Below are positions 56,893 through 64,000 of a stretch of 64,000 nt of DNA, in pieces. The notes beneath the pieces are model-generated. The model worked only from the letters and a program-made list of their open reading frames with translations. It had not been told where the DNA came from and searched no databases. Positions within the stretch are counted from its first letter, which is position 1. The number at the start of each line of letters is the position of its first letter. A program made the position numbers and the translations under genes. Source of the DNA: Apoderus coryli (Eukaryota > Arthropoda > Insecta > Coleoptera > Attelabidae); NCBI GenBank assembly GCA_911728435.2, contig OU452212.1, positions 7,632,563 to 7,696,562 on the forward strand. Direction: 5' to 3'.

Positions 56893-58950
56893 ATTTTTTT
56901 TTTTACATGTCATTACCAAAAAAGGTTTACACAAGTCATATTAAATATTAAAATATTACATAACACAACACAAAAACATAGAAATGTATATAACTTAATC
57001 AAAACAGAAAGTCAGTGCTGAGGAATTCATCAATGGAGTAAAAAGCCTGGTCAATTAAGTAGTTTTTTAATCTATTTTTGAACATTGCAAGGCGCCGTGT
57101 TTTCAAACTATCTGGCAAATTATTATAGCATATGGGACCATAATAATTCACAGAATTTCTGCTTCTACCCAACCTCATATATTCAGGAAGAATGTCATTT
57201 TTGTTTCTGGTATTGTGGTTGTGGACTTCATCATGCCTTATGTACAGATTGTAATTATTTTTCACATACATAATTGAATTATAGATATAGAGACACGGGA
57301 GTGTAATTATTTTACATTCTTTAAATTTAGGTCTGACATCTTCTCTAAACTTTAAATCTGTCATTATTCGAACCACTCGTCTTTGGATTGCGAATACCCG
57401 ACTAGCATGACAAGAGTGTCCCCAAATTGACAAAGCATATCTGAAAAAGCCCATAATATGCTGATTTCAAAACATTAAAAGAGACTTCACTCTTCAAACT
57501 TCGCAACATGAACACAACCTTAGACAAATTGGCAATGGTAACCTCGACATGACCCGCCCAGGTTAATTTTTGGTCCAAAGTGACACCCAAAAACTTTACC
57601 AGACCATCAGAAACAGCAACATCCGTCTCACGTAATGTAAATATTTTAGTAGCTGTTTTATTGGCATTCATACAGAGTTTGTTAGCTGCAAACCAGTCCG
57701 CAGCCTTCGACTGTGAATTAATCATACTTGAGGCCAGAACATCACTCGACAGTTCAACATCGACAATAGTTGAATCGTCTGCAAACAATGTCAGGTCAGA
57801 GCATGGCAGATGTAGCGGTAAATCATTAATGAAAATCAAAAACAATAGAGGTCTGAGCACCGAGCGCTGTGGGACTCCACAAGAGCTCAACAAGGGCTGA
57901 GAAGACCTTGACTCAAACATCGTTACGACATTCCTACCAGTGAGATAGGAACTCAGCAAACGAATGGAATTCGCACTCATACCGTATCGCTCCAGCTTAC
58001 CCAACAAGATATCGTGTGAGACGCAATCAAACGCCTTTGTTAAATCAAGAAAAGAAGCCCCCACAAGCCTTCTACTCTCAAAAGCGGTTATAACGCTATG
58101 TATAAAGAAGTTTTCTATAGCTGAAACGGTGTTAAGTTTCGGTCTAAATCCAAATTGTTTCGGAGAAAATAAATTATTTCTTTCAAAATAGTTGGTTAAT
58201 TGTTTAAAGAGTATCTTTTCAAAAATTTTGCCTAGAACAGGCACTATAGAAATAGGGCGATAGTTGCTCAATTCATCTGGAGATCCTTTTTTGAATAACG
58301 GTATAATTTTGCTAAATTTCAGACGACTCGGAAACATACCGGATGAGATCGCCAAATTAATCAATATTGTCAATGGTATAATTATTATATCCTTAATATA
58401 TTTAATGATTACGATATTCAAATCAAAAATGTCTTTCGAGCTTTTATTTTTAAAAAAGTTTATTAAGTATATCTCTCATTTCAATAAAAGATATTTCGTT
58501 AAACTCAAAATTGCCAGGAATGTCAATAGACAACAAATCCAGTGAACTGATATTTGAGGATAAGTCATGGGTTAAAGTTTCCGCAATACTGGTAAAATAT
58601 GTATTGAAATCATCAGCAGTAAGATTTGTTAATGATTGTTGGGTAGCAGAACTATTCCTTTTATGGTTGATAATATCCCATGTAGTCCTGGCAATATTAG
58701 AACCATCTGCAATATACATATCGAGATCTATACGAGTTACGATAAGAGCGAACCATGTCTTTTATACCTTCGATTTGTGGAAACTGTGTGGACAGTCCTC
58801 GCAATAGCGCAAGTGTTTCGCACATTTGCCTAATTTCAGGTGTAAACCAGTCTTGAAATCGGTTTTTCTACGTAAAGAAAACACTCATTGGCAACATCGC
58901 CTGTTATTTCTATTGACGGCCTACCTTTAAATCGTATTAACTCAAAATAA
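56893..58950 (-). mobile_element. LINE, 5'-truncated, nearly complete RT
   Basis: The 3' end (low coordinate) is a poly(A) tail, T12 on the plus strand at about 56896-56907, after about 90 bp of 3' UTR. The 5' end fades between 58870 and 58950, where RFQDWFTPEIRQM and possibly earlier residues can be read. Poly(A) tail and FADD-type RT differ from the ATT-tailed LINE at 16.5 kb. Confidence 0.8.
56999..58719 (-). pseudogene. Non-LTR reverse transcriptase (three frames)
   Basis: 58719-58450: linker before the RT with TTWDIINHKRNSS. 58421-57402 (339 codons): YRPISIVPVLGKIFEKI, LDLTKAFDCVSHDIL, then GVPQRSVLRPLLFLIFINDL and the catalytic LFADDSTIVD (residues 212-221), then KFLGVTLDQKLTWAGHV. 57454-56999: C-terminal domain with RHDEVHNHNTRNKND and FLSTDFLF-stop. 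GVPQGSVLGP has become GVPQRSVLRP, two Gly-to-Arg changes in a conserved motif. Frameshifts fall near 58440 and 57430. No endonuclease domain. Copying RNA into DNA at a chromosomal nick was its former role. Confidence 0.85.
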
Positions 58951-59872
58951 ATACAGCCAGCAAAACAAAGCTCTAAAATCTTATGTTCTAATATAAACAT
59001 AAAACATTATAGCAAAAAAAAAACAAGCCAACAAAGGCATTAGATATGATAGAAAATATTTGGTCCTTCGATAAAATCTTAGTGCTGAATGGACAAAGTC
59101 CCCCCTCGAATTAGTCCAATCAAGTTATGTGTGTGCCTGTATTGTCACAAATAGTTGATTGCTGATTTTCGTAATCTTTGACTGATAGAGGATATATATA
59201 GAGGGTTGTTTTTTTCTGTTCATGCGGGTATGGCGGCGTGGTCAAATATTTAGTTTAGTTTTGAGGGTGAGTCGTAGGATTTCGTGATAAATAAAGATTC
59301 TTGATTGCCATCACGTAAATAAACAAGGCTGATGTCCCCAAGTGTGTTTAGATAAATCTGGAAATGAAACAAGTGTTGAATTTTAAATGATATTTGGGAT
59401 TACTGCTCAGTTCGTCAAGTAAAACTGTAAATAAGCTTTAAAGAAATTCATAGACAACATAATTTTGTTGGACAAAACATTACATCATATACAGTAATTC
59501 AAAATTTTTGCTATTTTTGATTAAAATTCGTTGGCTTAATAAAGACGCTATTGTTAATTTAAAAGTTAGTGAATAAAACAGCCACAAAACTTCGTCATTT
59601 TGAAATCCAGAACATCTTCTCGTAGATGGGTATTATACTTTTCACCGCATTAAATATTTACAAGCTGAATGTGCTATACAAAACGCAAAGATGCTAAATA
59701 CCGCTCATAAATACAGGAGGAAGGGCTTGGGTTTGTGGTTTTCGGAGTTTTTGAATACAACTTGAGAAAAGTATGTATATTTTATACCTACATATACTAT
59801 ACTGTATATATAGAGTCTGCGTTTTGTTGTTGACGGGGAGATTTCATATAATCCAGTTCATTTAGATACATA
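58951..59872. other. No gene seen
   Basis: AT-rich non-coding DNA without recognisable features. Confidence 0.45.
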
Positions 59873-60095
59873 ATTAAATAATAAAATTCAAAATGCCATA
59901 GACAAGGATCCCTTACTTCACCAGGGCCCTTCAGATATTAAAATGATATTTTTCAGATACTACACTTTGTTTTTTGGTTTTATAGTTAAATAATATAATT
60001 CAAAATGCCATAAACAAGGATCCCTTACTGCATCAAATCCCTTCAGATATTAAAATCATATTTTTCAGAATCAGGTACCCACTTTGTTATTTTAA
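59873..60095. repeat. Tandem duplication, 113-bp period
   Basis: Two units begin taaataataaaattcaaaat (59873) and taaataatataattcaaaat (59986), and share aaggatcccttact, cttcagatattaaaat and atatttttcaga. A diverged single copy is at 36525-36590. Confidence 0.85.
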
Positions 60096-60837
60096 ATAGA
60101 TTTATCCCTTTTTTTATTTTTGATTAAACTAATAGTTTTTGCCTTTTACTTCTACAAACAAAAATTTTTTTTATATACCTGCCACATTATTAGGGAGACT
60201 TTTTCTAAGCCCTCAAACTTGCTAGGAATATTGCGGTGATTGCTGAAGAACAGAACAAAATTGATTAAATTTACTTCCAAAGACTTTGGTTAAACTTTGT
60301 TTATTATTTATTACATAGGTGTAACAAGGGCTCCCGTTTAAATCATTTGGAGATTTTGGAGATCATGAAGGCCAAGTCAAATAATAGTGTCACTTGCTTG
60401 AATGACCAAACATCTTTCATTGAGTCCCCTATTATTAATTCACTCTTTAATTTGTAACGTGTTCAATTTTTGTGCCCCTCTTTAATGTTTTTTTGCTTGC
60501 CTCATTTAAATTTACTATTTTTACGATTCTTTAGAATTTCAGTCCAGTTCAATTCAATTCTTTTTGGACATACTGTACTTATAGAAAAAGGTTAAACGTT
60601 TTTCGTTTTTATATATTTGAATCTGCTCTTGGATGCATTAAAATTCTCATTTTATTTATTTACTCAACACAGGTGTTTGTTTTCGTGTAATGTTATTCAT
60701 GTTTGATATTTTTTCTACACAGATGTTTTTGTAAGAAGAAGTTTTTTACCTTATGAACTTATGTATAGATTTGTTGCCCGTTGTACGTTTTATTTATTTA
60801 TTTATTTTTTCTCTTATGCGTTCGTTTTTATCTTTAT
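60096..60837. other. No gene seen
   Basis: AT-rich non-coding. Confidence 0.45.
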
Positions 60838-60947
60838 TGTAGGACTGATGATGGCTTGTTGAGCCGAAACTAGTTTCCTTTTTCATAACTAAATTAAAGA
60901 TTTTGTGGAGTTGACTTTGAAAGTTTTTGTTTGTTTTCTTTTATTTG
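60838..60947 (+). other. Hammerhead-like motif with shared tail
   Basis: AGGA-CTGATGA (60841-60851), an extra U, stem II GGCU-UGUUG-AGCC (60853-60865), GAAA (60866-60869), CUAG and GUU, then TCCT pairing with AGGA as stem I. The tail gattttgtggagttgac (60899-60915) recurs after the 20.8-kb motif and at 15.86 kb. The extra U between CUGAUGA and stem II is not canonical, so self-cleavage is uncertain. Confidence 0.45.
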
Positions 60948-61675
60948 AAACTGACACTCCACTTTGATGATGGATAATTTATTTCGTTTAAACTTAGTTT
61001 GTTGTTTTATTATCCAATTGGAACAGATATCAGCACTAGTTTTCGTGCAACATCTTTATTGACTGTACTATAAAACACCTTTATTTCGGTATTTCTTCAA
61101 CACCACATCCTTTAGCAGTCTTGCCGGTGCTAAGTTTTGTGATATTAAAATAGATGCAAAATTGGCCCTCTAAACAACATTGCATCCAAGCGAAAGACAT
61201 AATGGGTTATTTATTCATTACCTTGCTGATGTATAACCAAAAGAAAGGAGTTTTTACGGACGAAAGTTATTAGGATTAACAACTTCGAGTTAGTTTTTTG
61301 ACATATAATAACAATGACTTCTTTTAATTTAATTTTCAAAAAAAGTCACAACTAATTTTGTCTCTAGAATAAGAAACAAGGCAGATAACATAACCTAATT
61401 CAGATCACGTAGTAAAATGCTTTCCACAACTTTCTATATGATGAAGTGTCTAGAAGAGATACTTTGTCAAATATCATTAGAAGGAGTTGGTCGCAATATT
61501 TGCATAAAAAGCAGGTCAGATAACAAAAATTCTACAGGAAGATCAAAGAACTGTTTCACTTGGCCCAATCTCAACCTACTTAAGCCTCTTTTTTACATTT
61601 CTGAACATCAAGAACAAATTGCGTGGATTCTGTTTTCCCATGGCAAAAGAATCAGTGTGTAATGCTATTGTAGTT
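60948..61675. other. No gene seen
   Basis: Short frame 61417-61662 without a domain; otherwise AT-rich. Confidence 0.4.
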
Positions 61676-62000
61676 TCTCCTCCTCTACGTATAGCTCTGA
61701 GCCTTGGACCAACTATCGGAGGCATTTAAAAACCTTAGAGAACTGACATCAACAATGTCTTAGAAGAATTCCTCGAATTAAATGGCAGGACCGACGAACA
61801 AACATCAGCGTTCTGGAGGAACCTGAATCAACTAGCATTTGAGGCGATAACTTCGCAGACACCAGCTACCATGGACTGGCCACGTAATCCGCATGCCAAC
61901 GGAACGGCTTCTAAAGAGCATCCTTTATTCACAACTTAAGGTCGGCTCACGAAATCAGGGAGGGCAGCAAAAGAGGTACGACGATGACCCAAGTCACGAA
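61676..62000 (+). pseudogene. LINE ORF2 C-terminal fragment
   Basis: Across frames the plus strand reads NLREN-HQQCLRRIPRIKWQ, DRRTNISVLEEPESTSI, a RTGHVIRMPTERL-like stretch and QLKVGSRNQGGQQKRYDD-like remnants. Known: CLRRIxxIKWxDRxTNxxVL...WxGHVxRMPxxRLPK is the conserved post-RT region of RTE/endonuclease-RT LINEs of insects. Several stops and shifts; no RT core attached. A different LINE family from the piece that follows. Confidence 0.6.
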
Positions 62001-62034
62001 AATCTTTATATCCAGGCTTAACTTAGTGAGAAAC

Positions 62035-62715
62035 CTTTTAAAGGAAAGAATAAGGCTTGTTTTGATAACACCTCACATGAGTCTATCACAAAAGCACTAG
62101 AGGAGAGAAACGACCCTCCATCCTTTGTAAAATAGATCCAGTCAAGGGTAAAAAACGCATTATCAAAGTTGAAACGGGCAAATTTTCTGATACAGTTCCA
62201 GTGGCCAGGATAGTCCTGGACTACATGATTTCAAAAATGGAAACGCAGGTCTTCATGGTAAAAAGCTGATAAGATTGAAGAACCGAGAATCAACCCGGAA
62301 AAACGGTACTGGTGCCTTTTATAAGAAAGACAAAGGTATATAAATCGGTTACATTGGTAAGTTCAAATATTTAGAACTGATCCTAGCCAGATATTTAACT
62401 GCAAGAGCCAAAGTGCTGAGGCTAAAGCCAAAGATGACACATTGGATGGGATGGGATCTTTACTGCACCTGTTTCAATGCCGACCCTATTTAAGAAAGAT
62501 GCAGCAAGAAACGCTCTGAGACTTTAATATGAAAATCCTGAAATTCAGGTAAAAAACCGGTTCAATGAATCCTCAGGAACACAAGGCTTATTCGTCTTCC
62601 GAACTGGATAGAAACTTGGTAAAGCGAATTTTCAGGACGAGGCAAGGGAATCTCTAGATTGGAGTCATTCACTAAAGATCTCTTCAAGTCGAACTGAAGA
62701 GAGGCTAACGGTCGT
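62035..62715 (+). pseudogene. R1/I-like LINE RT remnant
   Basis: Pieces read ACFDNTSHESITKALEERND, KVETGKFSDTVPVA-like sequence, INPEKTVLVPFIRK, and WDGIFTAPVSMPTLFKKDAA. FDNxSxxSIxxAL and the INPxKTxLVxFTRK thumb block are typical of I/R1/LOA-type RTs. The 3' part (62660-62700) matches the end of the RNase H relic at 20535-20575. Catalytic YADD is lost in a deletion. Confidence 0.55.
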
Positions 62716-63250
62716 AAGCGACTATTGATCCATGCTTTTTGATATCCTATCGTGTAGATATCCCAAAATGGAGCGGAAGTTCCGAGAGAAAAAAAAAAAG
62801 AATCAAAACCATAGCCAAAGGCACTAAAATATAGAAACTGTCTAGGTATTATGTTTTAAATTAAAAACTTGCGGTTAATTTAAATATCTGCAGCAATCAG
62901 GAATAATATTCATAAGAGTACAAAGAATAAAATATCAAAAGGAAATGCCGTTCCCAATCTAGCTGCAAGGCTTGCTGGGTAATATGGTTGAAAAAAAAAA
63001 ACTTTTAGAACGAATACTCCAGTTGTTTACTTAGTTTAAACTGAAAGAAATGAGGAGAAAATGATAAAGAAAAGAAGTTAATTAGAGAATGAACAACTGG
63101 TGAAAGGGAATTAGTAGGAACATGTTTTTGGATAAGATCAAAGTGCAAGAGGGTCAATATTAGAGTTCTTCTTCTTTGGGGAATGAAACGTTTTCTAACA
63201 CTAGTTAATAAACATGTTACAGAAATTATTGCAGAAAGAATTAATTTTAA
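62716..63250. other. No gene seen
   Basis: AT-rich non-coding between LINE and mariner relics. Confidence 0.4.
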
Positions 63251-63256
63251 TTATCG

Positions 63257-63850
63257 ATGCATTGCCTTTTGATGAAAAAAAATACAGTGGAAACCAAACA
63301 ATGGCTTGATAAACATTATCCGAACTATGCTCCATCGAGACAAATAGTAGATAAGTCGATTGCTGAATTTAAACGTGGTCGTACCAGCACAAATGATGCA
63401 GAGCGAAGTGGACGCCCAAATGAGGCTGTTATACAAGAAAAAAAGAATTCTATCGTCGATATGTGACAATGTATGAAACATGGCTTTACTATTAAACACC
63501 AGAATCCAAAAGACAGTCAGCTGAGTGGATAGCCATCCACGAACCGAATCCAAAGCGAGCAAAGAGGCAACAGGCGGCCGGTAAGGTGATGGCGGCTGTA
63601 TTTTGGAATGCAAATGGAATAATATTCCTTGACTGCCTCCAAAAAGGAACCACCATCAACAGTGACTATTACTCTGCACTTTTGGATCGATTGAAATCGG
63701 ATAGAAACGGCCACATTTGCAAAAGAAAAAAGCAATGCACCGTGTCACAAAGTCTGATAACTGTCGGTATTGGATTACTTCATATTCAACATCCTCAGAA
63801 GCTGGAATCTATAGCAACTGTATTGTGGATACTTTCCACATCTACCAGCA
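63257..63850 (+). pseudogene. Irritans-type mariner transposase (dead)
   Basis: 63257-63466 holds the N-terminal helix-turn-helix region, with TVETKQWLDKHYPNYAPSRQ and SIAEFKRGRTSTNDAERSGR. After a deletion, 63460-63700 reads VTMYETWLYY (normally MDETW: the first catalytic Asp is now Tyr), then a stop, TPESKRQSAEW, AGKVMAAVFWNANGIIFLDC and INSDYYSALLDRL. Beyond 63700 the second and third Asp regions are not recognisable. Same subfamily as the pieces at 1.6 and 14.1 kb. Confidence 0.8.
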
Positions 63851-64000
63851 AGTCTGATAGGAGAAATGTTAGAACTTTTGTGGGGTCACATAGAAACTAA
63901 AATTTTTAAAACTCAAAGACACAAACAATAATCAAGGGGTGTAAGATCGAGGCTTCTAGGAGGCCAGTTGATGGTGCCTCGACGAGGGATCACTTTTTCT
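63851..64000. other. No feature seen at window edge
   Basis: 150 bp without a recognisable feature; any mariner 3' end would lie outside. Confidence 0.4.

Overview
This window looks like insect nuclear DNA, probably from a beetle or another holometabolous insect; that placement is an inference. It is AT-rich and gene-poor, with short GT-AG introns and a dense, nested layer of decayed insect-type transposons. I see no prokaryotic operons, no CRISPR array and no viral gene set.

Host genes. The only host protein gene that reads intact is a Sox HMG-box gene on the minus strand (about 16142-18271, three coding exons, first exon not found). A LINE has inserted in its last intron. There are two near-identical tRNA-Arg(TCG) genes at 11001-11073 (-) and 38158-38230 (+). 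Two isolated pieces of ordinary cellular genes also occur. One is a complete AP-1 gamma-adaptin exon with one in-frame stop (55051-55394, +). The other is an AGPAT/lysocardiolipin-acyltransferase-like exon fragment inside a mariner transposon (30107-30319, -).

Mobile elements by region. 0.3-2 kb: an IS630/Tc1-like tail and an irritans-type mariner piece. 2.7-4.5 kb: a large foldback. 5.4-6.6 kb: mariner copy A. 7.3-8.3 kb: a hAT remnant with a non-autonomous hAT element beside it, with TIRs and an 8-bp target duplication. 9.1-10.7 kb: Crypton copy 1, the best one, with a tyrosine recombinase. 14-15.7 kb: mariner pieces. 19.7-20.6 kb: a LINE RNase H domain. 21.6-22.7 kb: an alternating palindromic array. 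29.6-32.8 kb: mariner copy C, carrying a gene-fragment insertion and a second, foldback mariner. 33.3-34.3, 42.6-44.1 and 51.5-54.7 kb: Crypton copies 2-4, copy 4 split by a 1.7-kb TIR element. 40.8-49.1 kb: IS630-like and LINE fragments. 56.9-58.9 kb: a nearly complete LINE reverse transcriptase. 61.7-63.9 kb: LINE and mariner debris.

RNA-level signals. A canonical type I hammerhead ribozyme with a long imperfect stem I is at 56081-56184. At least three related hammerhead-like cores (10.7, 20.8 and 60.8 kb) carry one extra U next to stem II. Two of them are followed by the same short tail sequence, which points to one dispersed element family.

The strongest leads are the insect Crypton family with a long inverted repeat at its 3' end, the hammerhead family, the foldback mariner whose ORF begins in an antisense copy of its own C-terminus, and the stranded exons of two vesicle/lipid-metabolism genes.
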